Source: Rhizobium phaseoli (GTDB taxonomy: Bacteria > Pseudomonadota > Alphaproteobacteria > Rhizobiales > Rhizobiaceae). Taken from it: a stretch of DNA of 64,000 nt. The notes beneath the pieces were generated by a model. That model was not told where the DNA came from. It did no database searches and was given only the letters and a program-made list of their open reading frames with translations. The stretch covers positions 62,001 through 126,000 of the forward strand of contig NZ_WUFT01000006.1 in assembly GCF_010668805.1 (NCBI RefSeq), written 5' to 3'. The translations under genes and the position numbers were made by a program. Of the stretch, positions 47,108-57,116 are shown piece after piece (the first letter of the stretch is position 1; every line of letters starts with the position of its first letter).

Positions 47108-47944
47108 TCACCCGGCAAATGACGGCAGGCCGGGGCGGTCGAGACCACCAGGCGACAGCGTGAAGATCTCACAGCCGTCGGAGGTGACGCCGACGGTGTG
47201 TTCGTACTGTGCCGAAAGCGAGCGGTCGCGGGTGACCGCCGTCCAGCCGTCGGCAAGAACCTTCACATGCGGCCGGCCGAGATTGATCATCGGCTCGATG
47301 GTGAAGATCATGCCTTCGCGCAGCTCAGGCCCTTCGTTGGCGCGGCCGTAATGCAGGATATTCGGCGAATCGTGGAACAGCCGGCCGACGCCGTGGCCGC
47401 AGAAATCGCGCACCACCGAACAGCGCTCGGCCTCGGCAAAGGTCTGGATCGACTCGCCGATTGCGCCGGTGCGGGCGCCGGGCCTGACGGCGGAAATGCC
47501 GCGCATCAGCGCTTCATAGGTAACCTCGAGCAGTCGCTCGGCGGCGCGCTTGACCGTGCCGACAGGATACATCCGGCTCGAATCGCCGTGCCAGCCGTCG
47601 AGCACAAAGGTGACGTCGATATTGACGATATCGCCTTCGCGCAGCGGCTTGTCATTCGGAATGCCGTGGCAGACGACATGGTTGATCGAGGTACAGGTCG
47701 ATTTGGTGTAGCCGCGATAGTTCAGTGTCGCCGGCTGGGCGCCGTGATCCATGCCGAAATCGAAGACGAAGCGGTCGATGTCATCGGTCACCAGCCCTGG
47801 CTTGACGATGTCGGCCAGCGCATCGAGACAGCGCGCCGTCAGCTGGCATGCTTTGCGCATGCCCTCGAATGCTTGTGCATCATAAAGCCGGATGGCGCCC
47901 GTATTCTTCGAGGGCGCGGAAGAGGCTTCGATATAGTTCACCAT
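47108..47944 (-). CDS. map: Type I methionine aminopeptidase
   Basis: 278 residues. It removes the initiator Met from nascent proteins. Metal ligands are visible in [20 protein letters not shown] (two Asp), [11 protein letters not shown] (His), FTIEPMI (Glu) and [10 protein letters not shown] (Glu). The N-terminus ([11 protein letters not shown]) carries a rhizobial extension of about 20 residues. Probably in one transcript with radC. Confidence 0.96.
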   Translation of the reverse strand: MVNYIEASSAPSKNTGAIRLYDAQAFEGMRKACQLTARCLDALADIVKPGLVTDDIDRFVFDFGMDHGAQPATLNYRGYTKSTCTSINHVVCHGIPNDKPLREGDIVNIDVTFVLDGWHGDSSRMYPVGTVKRAAERLLEVTYEALMRGISAVRPGARTGAIGESIQTFAEAERCSVVRDFCGHGVGRLFHDSPNILHYGRANEGPELREGMIFTIEPMINLGRPHVKVLADGWTAVTRDRSLSAQYEHTVGVTSDGCEIFTLSPGGLDRPGLPSFAG

Positions 47945-48141
47945 TGCAGGGCCTTAGCGGAGAATATTAGAATTGTTCATAATGCAGCTATGCCGGGTTC
48001 GTCCATCGCGATCAACCGCCCGGACGAGTTTTCTGACCAAATCCGATCGCTCCGGCATGCAGCCTTTTGCATCCCTTCGCCGTCAAATCATTGGCCGGTG
48101 TGGAATATCCACAATCTTCTCGGGGGGATAGGATTGATTGG

Positions 48142-48852
48142 ATGACGCCACCCCGCTACTCACCGATTGGTGACAGCGGGGAAGGGTCGGTCGTGCTTGA
48201 TGAAGCGGTAAAATTTGAAATTTCGTCCGGGGCCGACGGCGAGCCGGAGCGGCGCGTGCGGGATCGCGGCGCCACCGAGCGCGCCATCCTTGCCGCCGCC
48301 AAGGGCCTGCTGGCGGAAGAAGGTTTCCAGAATTTCGGCATCAATGCGGTCGCCCGCCGCGCCGGTTGCGACAAGCAGCTGATCTATCGCTATTACGGCG
48401 GTCTCGAAGGCCTGGTCGAGGCGATCGGCGCCGATCTCGGCACATGGGTGAAGGATCGCATTCCTGAGGACACCGGCGGCATGTTCCTGCTCACCTATGG
48501 CGACCTGATGGAGCGGCTGTCGCTTCTCCTTCTCGACGCCTTGAGAAACGATCCGCTGATGCGCCGCATCCTCGCCTGGGAAATATCAGAGAACACCGAG
48601 CAGGTGAGGCGGCTGTCGGAAGCGCGTTCGAAGGCGCTGGCTCTCTGGCTGGAGCGCATGCGCGGCTCGCTGACGCCGCCGAAGGGCGTCGATGCAACAG
48701 CCGTCAACGCCGTCGTCATGGCTGCGATCCAGCATCTCGTGCTTGCCGCCGCAGCCGGCGGGCAGTGCGCCGGCCTGTCGCTGAAGACATCAAAGGACTG
48801 GGAAAAGGCGGCAACGGCGCTGAAGCGCATCGTGCGCGGCGTCTACGGCTGA
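48142..48852 (+). CDS. TetR-family transcriptional regulator
   Basis: 236 residues. The DNA-binding helix-turn-helix is at about residues 38-85 (ATERAILAAAKGLLAEEGFQNFGINAVARRAGCDKQLIYRYYGGLEGLVEAI), with a ligand domain behind it. Residues 1-35 are an acidic leader. Divergent from map. The next plus-strand genes are small membrane proteins 129 bases on. The regulated genes cannot be told from sequence. The ATG at 48142 follows GGGGATAGGATTG. Confidence 0.85.
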   Translation: MTPPRYSPIGDSGEGSVVLDEAVKFEISSGADGEPERRVRDRGATERAILAAAKGLLAEEGFQNFGINAVARRAGCDKQLIYRYYGGLEGLVEAIGADLGTWVKDRIPEDTGGMFLLTYGDLMERLSLLLLDALRNDPLMRRILAWEISENTEQVRRLSEARSKALALWLERMRGSLTPPKGVDATAVNAVVMAAIQHLVLAAAAGGQCAGLSLKTSKDWEKAATALKRIVRGVYG

Positions 48853-48981
48853 TACCTGTCTTATCCACAGGGGGCGGCGGCCGCATTAACCTTAACAAAT
48901 GGTTTACGTTGCCTGGCCGCGGTTAACCCGACAGTGTGGTGATGAGCAGAGATGGAATGAGTAGAGCCCCGAGTTGACGCC

Positions 48982-49155
48982 ATGGGAACCAAAATCGCCA
49001 AAGCCTTGTTTTTCGTAACGGCGATGATGTTTTTCGCAGTCCTGGCGCTGGATATCGCAATTCCGACGCTGGTGCTTTGCACCATGGCATTGTCGACCTG
49101 GTTGGTCTCCCTCGATCTGCCCGTTTCGCGCAAGCATGGAGGAGAGGCCGCATGA
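48982..49155 (+). CDS. Small double-span membrane protein
   Basis: 57 residues from the ATG at 48982: MGTKIAKALFFVTAMMFFAV... with hydrophobic stretches at about 8-24 and 27-45 and a short polar end KHGGEAA. Its stop overlaps the start of the next gene by 4 bases (ATGA), which supports translation of both. The family is not recognised with certainty. Confidence 0.65.
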   Translation: MGTKIAKALFFVTAMMFFAVLALDIAIPTLVLCTMALSTWLVSLDLPVSRKHGGEAA

Positions 49156-49478
49156 GGTGGTTTCTGATCATCTGGGCCGGCCCTATCGTCTTTCTGGGCG
49201 GATGGTATTGGCTCTCCTATTACGACATGAACTTCGGCATCTTCATGTTGACGCGGCAGGTGCATGACCTGACGTTTCAGCTGTATGGCGAGGCATTGGG
49301 CATTCCGCCGGAGAGCATTCCGCCGCTTGTCGCCCGCGCGATCGCTGTCGACAGTCTTGTCGTCTTCGCCATCCTCGGCTTCCGCAAACGCCAATCGATC
49401 ATTGCCTGGTGGAAGGCGCGTCAGCTGAATTCGTCTTCCGACCTTGCCAGCAAGGAAAGCCTGTCGAGCGCGCCCTGA
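49152..49478 (+). CDS. DUF6105-like small membrane protein
   Basis: 108 residues. N-terminal membrane helix [22 protein letters not shown], a middle segment with [20 protein letters not shown], a second hydrophobic stretch ([13 protein letters not shown]) and a basic end. The tight ATGA coupling to the 57-residue gene and the aromatic-rich first helix match a Rhizobiales family that I believe is DUF6105. The last 58 bases overlap the 3' end of ruvX on the other strand. Confidence 0.75.
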   Translation: MRWFLIIWAGPIVFLGGWYWLSYYDMNFGIFMLTRQVHDLTFQLYGEALGIPPESIPPLVARAIAVDSLVVFAILGFRKRQSIIAWWKARQLNSSSDLASKESLSSAP

Positions 49479-49915
49479 AGGATGAAACTTGCCGCGGCCG
49501 AATCGATCCGTTCGGCCCGCTTTGCGCGCGAGACGTCCATTTCAAGCAACGTCCGTTCGGCCGCCACGGTCGACAACCGTTCGTCCCAATAGACGAAGGG
49601 CAGGGCTGTCTTCTGCTCCATGTTGCGCACGAAGGCGCGCGTCGCCTGCACCCGCGGACCCGCCGATCCGTCCATGTTCATCGGCAGCCCGATGACGAAG
49701 CCTGCAACCTTTTCCGATTGTGCGAAATCCAGCAGCGCCTGCGCATCGATGGTGAACTTGACGCGCCGGATCACCGTACGGGGCGTGGCGAAACGCCGCC
49801 CGAGATCGGACATCGAAAGCCCGATCGTTTTGGTGCCGAGATCGAGGCCGGCAATCGCCTGCCGCGGGGCAAGCGTCTCGGCCAGTTCCTCGATTGTCAG
49901 CACCGTCATCGCCAT
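49421..49915 (-). CDS. ruvX: Putative pre-16S rRNA nuclease / Holliday junction resolvase RuvX
   Basis: 164 residues with the RNase H-like fold: [16 protein letters not shown] (first acidic residue), [28 protein letters not shown] (catalytic Glu) and the late [14 protein letters not shown]. YqgF/RuvX processes the 5' end of 16S rRNA in E. coli. Its 3' end overlaps the convergent membrane gene. Two in-frame ATGs two codons apart are possible. Confidence 0.93.
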   Translation of the reverse strand: MAMTVLTIEELAETLAPRQAIAGLDLGTKTIGLSMSDLGRRFATPRTVIRRVKFTIDAQALLDFAQSEKVAGFVIGLPMNMDGSAGPRVQATRAFVRNMEQKTALPFVYWDERLSTVAAERTLLEMDVSRAKRAERIDSAAASFILQGALDRLSLLARSEDEFS

Positions 49916-49981
49916 TCCATCCCGTCAAAAGAAATTGAAGTCGCCGCTGCTTTTCTTTGCGGCCGCATAAGATATGTCCAT

Positions 49982-50058
49982 AGAGCATGATGCCGAAAAG
50001 TGTGAACGGTTTTCTCATGACATCATGCTCCAATTCCTTGATTGAGATGCGGATTCAG
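49982..50058. repeat. Rhizobial palindromic repeat (GAGCATGATG type)
   Basis: AGAGCATGATG ... CATCATGCTC inverted repeat around CCGAAAAGTGTGAACGGTTTTC, followed by the usual tail AATTCCTTGATTGAGATG. A family common in Rhizobium and Agrobacterium intergenic DNA, distinct from the 1856/12454 family. Confidence 0.8.
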
Positions 50059-50115
50059 AAAGTCATCCGGATCTCCCAAACCGGCTTTTGCATCACCTAA
50101 TAACGGAGACATTTC

Positions 50116-50820
50116 ATGAAGATCACCTGGCTCGGCCATTCCGCCTTCCGCATCGAGACTGGAAAGGCGAAAATCCTGCTCGACCCGTTCCTCAGCTATA
50201 ACGCCTCGTTTTCCGGCCAGGATATCAAGGATGTTTCGGCAGGCGTTACCCACATCCTGCTGACGCATGGCCATGGCGACCATGTCGGCGATACCGTGGC
50301 GCTTGCCAAGGAAACCGGCGCCGTCGTTCTCGCCAATGCCGATCTCGCCGCCTGGCTCAGCTCCAAGGGCGTCGACAAGATCGAGATGGGCAATACCGGC
50401 GGCACGATCGCGCTCGGCGGCTTCTCGGCGACCTTCACCAATGCGCTGCACTCGTCTGCCCAGATCACCGAGGATGCTGTCTCGCATGCGCTCGGCAACG
50501 CCAACGGCCTGATGCTGCATTTCGACGACGAAGCCTCGATCCTCGCCATGGGCGACACCGACATCTTCTCCGACATGGCGCTGATCAACGAATTACACCA
50601 GCCTGATATCGGCTTCGTGCCGATCGGCGACCGCTTCACCATGGGCGGCGCGGTGGCTGCCCTGGCCTGCCGGCGCTATTTCAACTTCAAGACCGCGATT
50701 CCCTGCCATTACGGCACCTTCCCGATCATCGAGCAGACGGCCGATAAATTCGTTGCTGGCATGGAAGGATCGGAGACGGATGTGAAGGCGCTGAAGCCTG
50801 CCGAGAGCCTTAAGATCTGA
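50116..50820 (+). CDS. UPF0173 metal-dependent hydrolase
   Basis: 234 residues with the metallo-beta-lactamase fold. Metal-site motif [10 protein letters not shown] at about residue 54, and later [11 protein letters not shown] and PCHYGTFP. Length and motifs are those of UPF0173 (YtkL-like). The substrate is unknown. It precedes gatC by 69 bases, the common order in Rhizobiales. Confidence 0.9.
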   Translation: MKITWLGHSAFRIETGKAKILLDPFLSYNASFSGQDIKDVSAGVTHILLTHGHGDHVGDTVALAKETGAVVLANADLAAWLSSKGVDKIEMGNTGGTIALGGFSATFTNALHSSAQITEDAVSHALGNANGLMLHFDDEASILAMGDTDIFSDMALINELHQPDIGFVPIGDRFTMGGAVAALACRRYFNFKTAIPCHYGTFPIIEQTADKFVAGMEGSETDVKALKPAESLKI

Positions 50821-50889
50821 CGAAATCCCGTTGCACCGGGCGGACATGGCCTTTATAGCGGGTAGGAAAAATCCTATCCGGAGAATGCC

Positions 50890-51177
50890 ATGTCCGTCGA
50901 CCTTGCCACCGTGAAGCGCGTCGCCCACCTTGCCCGTATTGCCGTCTCCGAAGACGAGGCAAATCGCATGGTCGGCGAGCTGAACGGCATCCTGGGATTC
51001 GTCGAGCAGCTCTCCGAAGTCAATGTCGACGGCGTCGAGGCGATGACATCCGTCACCCCGATGGCGATGAAGAAGCGGACCGATGCGGTGACCGACGGCA
51101 GCAAGGCCGACGATATCGTCGCCAATGCGCCCGTCACCGACCACAATTTTTTCCTGGTGCCGAAAGTCGTCGAATAG
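50890..51177 (+). CDS. gatC: Asp/Glu-tRNA amidotransferase subunit C
   Basis: 95 residues. Stabilises GatA and GatB in the amidotransferase that converts Glu-tRNA-Gln and Asp-tRNA-Asn. Family blocks are [16 protein letters not shown] at the start and FFLVPKVVE at the end. The ATG is preceded by GGAGAATGCC. It implies that this organism forms Gln-tRNA (and possibly Asn-tRNA) indirectly. Confidence 0.95.
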   Translation: MSVDLATVKRVAHLARIAVSEDEANRMVGELNGILGFVEQLSEVNVDGVEAMTSVTPMAMKKRTDAVTDGSKADDIVANAPVTDHNFFLVPKVVE

Positions 51178-51233
51178 GGCCCAACGCCTCTTTCCGACCC
51201 TGTTGCCATTTCCAGATCTGAAGCGAAAATACC

Positions 51234-52715
51234 ATGAGCGAACTCACCAGCCTGACCATTGCCGAAGCCCGCCAGAAGCTGCGCGGCAAGGAAATCACTG
51301 CACTCGAATTGACCGAGGCCTATATCTCGGCGATCGATGCGGCCAATGCTCATCTGAATGCCTATATAAAGGTGACGCCCGATCTCGCCCGGCTCATGGC
51401 GAAAAACTCCGATGAGCGTATCGCTGGCGGCAAGGCCGGTGATCTCGAAGGCATCCCGCTCGGCATCAAGGATCTTTTTGCCACCGTCGGTGTGCACACC
51501 CAGGCCTGCAGCCACATTCTCGATGGTTTCGAGCCGCGTTATGAATCGACTGTGACGCAGAACCTCTGGGATGACGGCGCCGTCATGCTCGGCAAGCTCA
51601 ACATGGACGAATTCGCCATGGGCTCGTCCAACGAGACCTCGCACTACGGTGCGGTGATCAATCCCTGGCGTGCAGCAGGTTCCAACCAGCAGCTCGTTCC
51701 CGGCGGCTCCTCCGGCGGCTCGGCCGCAGCCGTTGCCGCGCATCTTTGCGCCGGCGCCACCGCAACCGATACCGGCGGCTCGATCCGCCAGCCGGCCGCC
51801 TTCACCGGCACCGTCGGCATCAAGCCGACCTATGGCCGCTGCTCGCGCTGGGGCACCGTCGCCTTCGCCTCCTCGCTCGACCAGGCAGGCCCGATCGCTC
51901 GCGATGTGCGCGATGCCGCAATCCTTCTGAAGTCGATGGCAAGCGTCGACGCCAAGGACACGACCTCGGTCGATCTGCCCGTGCCGGATTACGAGGCAGC
52001 CCTCGGCCAGTCGCTGAAGGGCATGAAAATCGGCATTCCAAGCGAATACCGTGTCGACGGCATGCCTGAGGAGATCGAGACCCTCTGGCGCCAGGGCATC
52101 GCCTGGCTGAAGGATGCCGGCGCCGAAATCGTCGACATCTCGCTGCCGCACACCAAATACGCCCTTCCGGCCTATTACATCGTCGCTCCAGCCGAGGCAT
52201 CCTCGAACCTGGCGCGTTACGACGGCGTGCGCTACGGCCTGCGCGTCGACGGCAAGGATATCGTCGACATGTACGAGAAGACGCGCGCCGCCGGCTTCGG
52301 CAAGGAAGTCAAACGCCGCATCATGATCGGCACCTATGTGTTGTCGGCCGGTTATTACGATGCCTATTACATCCGCGCCCAGAAGGTCCGGACGCTGATC
52401 AAGCGCGATTTCGAACTCGCCTTCAACGCCGGCGTCGACGCCATCCTGACACCGGCAACCCCGTCGTCGGCCTTCGGCGTCGCCGATGAGAACCTCGCTT
52501 CCGATCCGGTGAAGATGTATCTGAACGATATCTTCACGGTGACGGTCAACATGGCGGGCCTGCCGGGCATTGCCGTTCCCGCCGGCCTCGACCAGAAGGG
52601 CCTGCCGCTCGGCCTGCAACTGATCGGCAAGCCCTTCGACGAGGAAACCCTCTTTAAAATAGCCCACGTCATTGAGCAGGCAGCCGGCCGGTTTACGCCG
52701 GCCAAGTGGTGGTAA
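51234..52715 (+). CDS. gatA: Asp/Glu-tRNA amidotransferase subunit A
   Basis: 493 residues, the glutaminase subunit. The amidase-signature catalytic triad is visible: Lys in [11 protein letters not shown] (about residue 79), and the two Ser residues of [14 protein letters not shown] and [13 protein letters not shown]. The C-terminus ends [14 protein letters not shown]. gatB, normally close by, lies 2.9 kb downstream beyond an accessory segment. Confidence 0.97.
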   Translation: MSELTSLTIAEARQKLRGKEITALELTEAYISAIDAANAHLNAYIKVTPDLARLMAKNSDERIAGGKAGDLEGIPLGIKDLFATVGVHTQACSHILDGFEPRYESTVTQNLWDDGAVMLGKLNMDEFAMGSSNETSHYGAVINPWRAAGSNQQLVPGGSSGGSAAAVAAHLCAGATATDTGGSIRQPAAFTGTVGIKPTYGRCSRWGTVAFASSLDQAGPIARDVRDAAILLKSMASVDAKDTTSVDLPVPDYEAALGQSLKGMKIGIPSEYRVDGMPEEIETLWRQGIAWLKDAGAEIVDISLPHTKYALPAYYIVAPAEASSNLARYDGVRYGLRVDGKDIVDMYEKTRAAGFGKEVKRRIMIGTYVLSAGYYDAYYIRAQKVRTLIKRDFELAFNAGVDAILTPATPSSAFGVADENLASDPVKMYLNDIFTVTVNMAGLPGIAVPAGLDQKGLPLGLQLIGKPFDEETLFKIAHVIEQAAGRFTPAKWW

Positions 52716-52888
52716 GCGGGCGCGTCATTCGCCCTATAGCAGCGAGGCATGGATCACGATCGCCCACATCTGGCTCCCGACACGGCGCTTGGCAAGGTAC
52801 CGATATCGTGAGCACCTTTTCGAGTCAGGCTCTAAACCGATAGTTTCCTTCGCGTTTCATATTTGGCCCATAGTTGGATGAGCACCTG

Positions 52889-53287
52889 ATGCAGGATGAT
52901 GAGCCCAATCCTAGTCTTGCTCGCGGACTTTACAGGGTGAGCGTACTCTTCGGCTGTATCGCTCTTATCACATATTTCCCCTGGGAAATGTTCAGCGCGA
53001 CCGCTGCCGTTAATCGGCTTTCAGCTGCAGCAGAGAATTTCCAATATACCGAGAGGTGTGATTCCAACGGCAATCTGATCGATACAGGCAAACCTAACTG
53101 CGTTGATCTGGGTGATTATCTGCTCATAAATGGCCCTGTTCTCAAGGCTCTTCGAAAAGCTTGTTCAGAAGGTGAAACACCCACCATACTGATCCTTGAG
53201 AAAGGTAAGGCGTCGAGGATCGATATCGCACGCGTAGAAAAATCCTTGGCTTATCGAGTGAGGAACAGAGTAAACGGCCCCTGCTAA
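52889..53287 (+). CDS. Hypothetical membrane-anchored protein
   Basis: 132 residues from the ATG at 52889. A membrane helix at about 15-35 (LYRVSVLFGCIALITYFPWEMF) precedes a periplasmic domain with four Cys residues (ERCDSNG, KPNCVD, RKACSEG, NGPC), possibly two disulfides. I do not recognise it. It is AT-richer than the flanking gat genes and uses less biased codons, which points to horizontal acquisition. It lies in the segment between gatA and gatB. Confidence 0.55.
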   Translation: MQDDEPNPSLARGLYRVSVLFGCIALITYFPWEMFSATAAVNRLSAAAENFQYTERCDSNGNLIDTGKPNCVDLGDYLLINGPVLKALRKACSEGETPTILILEKGKASRIDIARVEKSLAYRVRNRVNGPC

Positions 53288-53323
53288 CCGTCTACCCGGC
53301 CCTCGGACCGAACTAGACCGAAT

Positions 53324-53464
53324 ACCACGCGTTCGCTTCTCAACACGGCAAAGGTCATGGCTGAAAACCGGGTCATGCTGCGTCTGAAGGAGCTTGAGGC
53401 ACTCGAAACGATCGCCAGAAAGATTGGTCACCTGACCATCACAACGAAACAGTCGGATTGGTGA
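53324..53464 (+). pseudogene. 3' remnant of a slipin (SPFH/stomatin-like) gene
   Basis: The frame ending at the TGA 53462-53464 reads LLNTAKVMAENRVMLRLKELEALETIA..., which matches the C-terminal helical end of slipin proteins (typically ...AENPVxLRLRELEALExIA...). An ATG at 53357 opens 35 codons, but there is no upstream SPFH domain; an in-frame stop lies at 53285. This is the tail of a deleted gene. The identification rests on one short helix, so it is moderate. Confidence 0.5.
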
Positions 53465-53558
53465 CGACATCATCAATCTCCACGATTGAAAGACGGGCGC
53501 CACTCGGTTTTCGAGGCGGCGCTCGCCACAAGGTGAGCACGTTGCGAGGGAAGGCCTC

Positions 53559-53834
53559 ATGCCCGAACAGGATCTTGCGCGATTGATCGAGGCAATCGAC
53601 AGTCTTGCTGCTGCCGGTTTCACCATGGGCGCTGATTGGCAGGCGGTACACGAAATCTGCCAGCGCCACGAAGGTCAACAGCCGTTCGACTGGGGCCATG
53701 CGCTTTGCCATCGCATCGAAGGCGACGATTGGAACGCCGATTACTGGTACCGCCGTGCCGGCAAGACGCGCGGCACGGGCACGATGGCCGAGGAATGGTC
53801 GGCGATGCGGACGGAACTTTCTGCAAAGGCTTGA
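53559..53834 (+). CDS. Small conserved hypothetical protein
   Basis: 91 residues from an ATG preceded by AGGGAAGGCC. Soluble and rich in Trp and His: MGADWQAVHEICQRHEGQQPFDWGHALCHRIEGDDWNADYWYRRAGK. The latter part (NADYWYRRAGKTR) looks like a conserved family block, but no name can be given with certainty. Located in the gatA-gatB accessory segment. Confidence 0.65.
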   Translation: MPEQDLARLIEAIDSLAAAGFTMGADWQAVHEICQRHEGQQPFDWGHALCHRIEGDDWNADYWYRRAGKTRGTGTMAEEWSAMRTELSAKA

Positions 53835-53883
53835 AGAGACACCCTGACCGCGCCGATTCGAGCGCGGTCAGGGTGGTTGGCTG

Positions 53884-54141
53884 TTACCTGTTGTTCAATT
53901 GCGCCCTGACCAAGCTCAGTCCTCTTTCGGTGATCCGGTAGGGCTGGCCGCTGGAGGACTTGATTGCTCTCAGCCGCTTCAGCCTGCGGAAGAGATCGAG
54001 ATCGACGCCGGGATAGAGCCAGCCGTCGCGGGTGAAGCAGCTGACTGCCTCGATCTTTCTGTTGTCGTCGCGGGAGATTTCGATGCGGCCGCCTTGGGCC
54101 ATGAGATGCAGGATGCGTTGCACCGTGCGGGAAATGTCCAT
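53884..54141 (-). CDS. YjhX-like (UPF0386) protein
   Basis: 85 residues, exactly the length of the YjhX/UPF0386 family. The signature MDISRTVQRILHLMAQGGRIEISRDD and CFTRDGWLYPGVDL is clear, followed by LKRLRAIKSSSGQPYRITERG in a winged-helix-like pattern. YjhX has been proposed as the toxin of a toxin-antitoxin pair (with YjhQ, an acetyltransferase) in E. coli. A GNAT acetyltransferase gene does lie close, at 54443, but on the other strand. The toxin role is unproven. The start ATG is at 54139-54141. Confidence 0.8.
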   Translation of the reverse strand: MDISRTVQRILHLMAQGGRIEISRDDNRKIEAVSCFTRDGWLYPGVDLDLFRRLKRLRAIKSSSGQPYRITERGLSLVRAQLNNR

Positions 54142-54442
54142 GTGTTGAGATCCGGTATCGCGCCCTGCGGGGCGCACAAAAACGATCTGGCGCTCTTTCG
54201 AACGTCAGGGCTTCGTTTTTTTTCGGGCCCATGCGCGCAAGCGGACTTGCGGGCAGGGGCCTTTACCGGGTCTGTGACAAGCTCAACATAAAGAGCTCTT
54301 TATTTCGCGCGCAAAAGGCGGTCAAGACCGTGCTTGCCGATCAAACCGATCGAAAACCACAGTTTCGATCCATCAGCCCTCTGGGGGTACTGGTAAATTC
54401 GGCGACTCAATGGTCTAGTTGCGGGATAACGCGGAGGTGTCG
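54142..54442. other. Intergenic region upstream of yjhX-like and GNAT genes
   Basis: About 300 bases between divergent genes with no further reading frame of note. The composition is mixed (a TTTTTTTT run at 54217). Probably holds both promoters. Confidence 0.35.
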
Positions 54443-54952
54443 TTGATCCACATTCGCAATGCCCGCGACGGCGAAGCGGTGCTATTGAGCGAGATCGGCC
54501 TGAGGGCCTGGCAAAAGGCGATGGCGGCGATCGGCGAATCGCACGCGATGATCGACGCAGCCCGCGGCGCCTTTCGCAACTTCGTGGAAAACGACTGGCT
54601 GACCATCACCGTCGTCGAGCAGAACGGCCAGGTCGCAGGCTGGGCGGCGCGCGAGAGATTGGACGAAACCATCTCGGATTTCTGGATCGACCCCGCCTTC
54701 GCCCGCCAGGGACTGGGCTCCGCCCTCCTTGAGCGGATCGAAAAGGAGATCGCCGATCGAGGTTTCGAGAAGGCGGCGATGCAGACCCATTCCGGCAACA
54801 ACGAGGCGATCGGCTTCTTCCGGAAACACGGCTACAGCATCCACTGGCTCTCGGTCGCCTATAATCCGAAACTCGACCGCGACGTGCCCTCGGTCGGGCT
54901 GACGAAAACGCTGGTTTCGGACGGTAACGGTGGATACGGGCAGGAATTCTGA
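54443..54952 (+). CDS. GNAT-family N-acetyltransferase
   Basis: 169 residues. GNAT core: FWIDPAFARQGLGSALLERIEKEIADRG, with the acetyl-CoA loop QGLGSA at about residue 90, and the end AMQTHSGNNEAIGFFRKHGYSIHW. The start is a TTG at 54443 shortly after GGAGGTG; a TTG eight codons upstream is an alternative. The substrate is unknown. A VOC-family reading frame on the other strand runs over most of it because that frame has lost its stop. Confidence 0.75.
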   Translation: MIHIRNARDGEAVLLSEIGLRAWQKAMAAIGESHAMIDAARGAFRNFVENDWLTITVVEQNGQVAGWAARERLDETISDFWIDPAFARQGLGSALLERIEKEIADRGFEKAAMQTHSGNNEAIGFFRKHGYSIHWLSVAYNPKLDRDVPSVGLTKTLVSDGNGGYGQEF

Positions 54953-54977
54953 CAAATGCCGCCGGATGCGGTTAAGC

Positions 54978-55360
54978 CTATGGCGGATAATCGACGTGAC
55001 GCAAAAATTATTGCCTTCGGGGTCATTCAATACGCAGTAAGCATCCGTCTCGCGCACCAATGTCGCGCCGAGGGATAAGAGCCGTTTCACTTCTTTCTTC
55101 CGATCGTCAGCGGCGATATCGAGATGAACACGGTTGCGGGCTGGACGTTCTCCTTGGCGAAGGTGGAAGCACAGGCGTGTTCCGGGACCATCGACCATCA
55201 CGGTCGGGTCCGTGTCGGGCGTCAGTCCTATCGCGGCGAGGCGGGCCAGTTCCGTATCGTCATACGGCATCACTTCATAACCATCGAGCGCGGCCGCCCA
55301 GAAACGAGCAACCCGTGAGGGGACGTCGCAATCAACCACGATTTCCTTCAGTCTTCCCAT
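54978..55360 (-). CDS. VOC/glyoxalase-like protein with probable 3' frameshift
   Basis: From the ATG at 55358-55360 the frame encodes a complete glyoxalase-like domain: [53 protein letters not shown], and [21 protein letters not shown]. After FCV the frame should end within a few residues but stays open for about 165 codons, antisense through the GNAT gene. A single-base shift after the TTTTT run near 55008 would give a TAG at 54978-54980. The coordinates given assume that stop. A sequencing error or a recent mutation are equally possible. Confidence 0.6.
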
Positions 55361-55610
55361 GGGAGCTTTCTGTCCAAGGTATTTTTTACTGAAGATAGAG
55401 ATCACGATGGTATCGACAATCGGGGCGGTGAAAACTCTTGTCCATCGGCTCATATCCATGAAATGCATGGCCGCTCCTGGTGCAATGCCGCCTTTCTCCC
55501 AGGCGGAAGCGGCCGGCGGCAACTGCCATGGAATTCCGCGAAAGCCTTGCACCGGCACGCCATTTCCTTTACCTCACCAATGGAAAAGAACAGCCTGCAA
55601 AGAGTATCAG

Positions 55611-57113
55611 ATGACCCTTGTCGACGTCCGCACGCCCGATCCGAAACGCTTCATCCCCGGCGCCACCGGCGACTGGGAAGTCATCGTCGGCATGGAAGTT
55701 CATGCTCAGGTGCTGTCCAATTCGAAGCTCTTCTCCGGCGCTTCGACGGAATTCGGCAAGCCGCAGAATTCGAACGTCTCGCTGGTCGATGCCGCCATGC
55801 CCGGCATGCTGCCTGTCATCAACGAGGCCTGCGTCAGGCAGGCCGTGCGCACTGGTCTCGGCCTCAAGGCCCAGATCAACAAGCGCTCGCTCTTCGACCG
55901 CAAGAACTATTTCTATCCCGACCTGCCGCAGGGCTATCAGATCTCGCAGTTCAAGGATCCGATCGTCGGCGAGGGCAAGATCGTCATTTCGCTCGGGCCG
56001 GACCGTCAGGGCCAGTTCGAGGATATCGAGATCGGCATCGAGCGCCTGCACCTGGAGCAGGATGCCGGCAAGTCGATGCATGACCAGCACGCGACCATGT
56101 CCTATGTCGACCTGAACCGCTCCGGCGTCGCGCTGATGGAGATCGTCTCCAAGCCCGATATGCGCTCGTCCGACGAAGCCAAGGCCTATATGACCAAGCT
56201 GCGCTCGATCGTTCGCTATCTCGGCACCTGCGATGGCAACATGGACGAAGGCTCGATGCGCGCCGACGTCAACGTCTCCGTGCGCCGCCCGGGCGAAGAT
56301 TTCGGCACGCGCTGCGAGATCAAGAACGTCAACTCCATCCGTTTCATCGGCCAGGCGATTGAGTATGAAGCCCGCCGTCAGATCGGTATTCTGGAGGATG
56401 GCGGCAAGATCGAGCAGGAGACGCGGCTCTTCGACCCGAACAAGGGCGAGACGCGCTCGATGCGCTCTAAGGAGGATGCGCACGACTATCGTTACTTCCC
56501 CGATCCCGACCTGCTGCCGCTCGAATTTGACGACTCCTTCGTCACGGCGCTCGCAGCCGATCTGCCGGAACTGCCTGACGACAAGAAGGAGCGCTTCGTG
56601 CGCGAACTCGGTCTGTCGATCTACGACGCCTCGGTGCTCGTTTCCGAAAAGGCGATCGCCGATTATTTCGAGGCGGTAGCCGCAGGCCGCGACGGCAAGA
56701 TGGCGGCAAACTGGGTGATCAACGACCTGCTCGGCGCGCTGAACCGCACCGGCAAGGATATCGAGCAGACGCCGGTTTCGCCGGTCCAGCTCGGCGCCAT
56801 CATCGATCTCATCAAGGCTGGAACCATTTCCGGCAAGATCGCCAAGGACCTCTTCGAAATCGTGCTGACTGAGGGCGGCGATCCCGCCGAGATCGTCGAA
56901 GCGCGCGGCATGAAGCAGGTGACCGATACCGGCGCGATCGAAAAGGCCGTGGACGAGATCATTGCCGCCAATCCCGATCAGGTGGAAAAGGTCAAGGCGA
57001 AGCCGACCCTGGCCGCATGGTTCGTCGGCCAGGTGATGAAGGCGACTGGTGGCAAGGCCAATCCGCAGGCCGTCCAGGCGCTCGTCAAGGCGAAGCTCGG
57101 CATCGAGGAATAA
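55611..57113 (+). CDS. gatB: Asp/Glu-tRNA amidotransferase subunit B
   Basis: 500 residues. GatB binds the mischarged tRNA and activates its carboxylate. Signature blocks: [43 protein letters not shown], the GatB box [20 protein letters not shown], and a YqeY-like tail domain ending [12 protein letters not shown]. The ATG at 55611 is chosen; upstream extension has a different composition. Two acetyltransferase genes follow at short spacing. Confidence 0.97.
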   Translation: MTLVDVRTPDPKRFIPGATGDWEVIVGMEVHAQVLSNSKLFSGASTEFGKPQNSNVSLVDAAMPGMLPVINEACVRQAVRTGLGLKAQINKRSLFDRKNYFYPDLPQGYQISQFKDPIVGEGKIVISLGPDRQGQFEDIEIGIERLHLEQDAGKSMHDQHATMSYVDLNRSGVALMEIVSKPDMRSSDEAKAYMTKLRSIVRYLGTCDGNMDEGSMRADVNVSVRRPGEDFGTRCEIKNVNSIRFIGQAIEYEARRQIGILEDGGKIEQETRLFDPNKGETRSMRSKEDAHDYRYFPDPDLLPLEFDDSFVTALAADLPELPDDKKERFVRELGLSIYDASVLVSEKAIADYFEAVAAGRDGKMAANWVINDLLGALNRTGKDIEQTPVSPVQLGAIIDLIKAGTISGKIAKDLFEIVLTEGGDPAEIVEARGMKQVTDTGAIEKAVDEIIAANPDQVEKVKAKPTLAAWFVGQVMKATGGKANPQAVQALVKAKLGIEE

Positions 57114-57116
57114 GCG

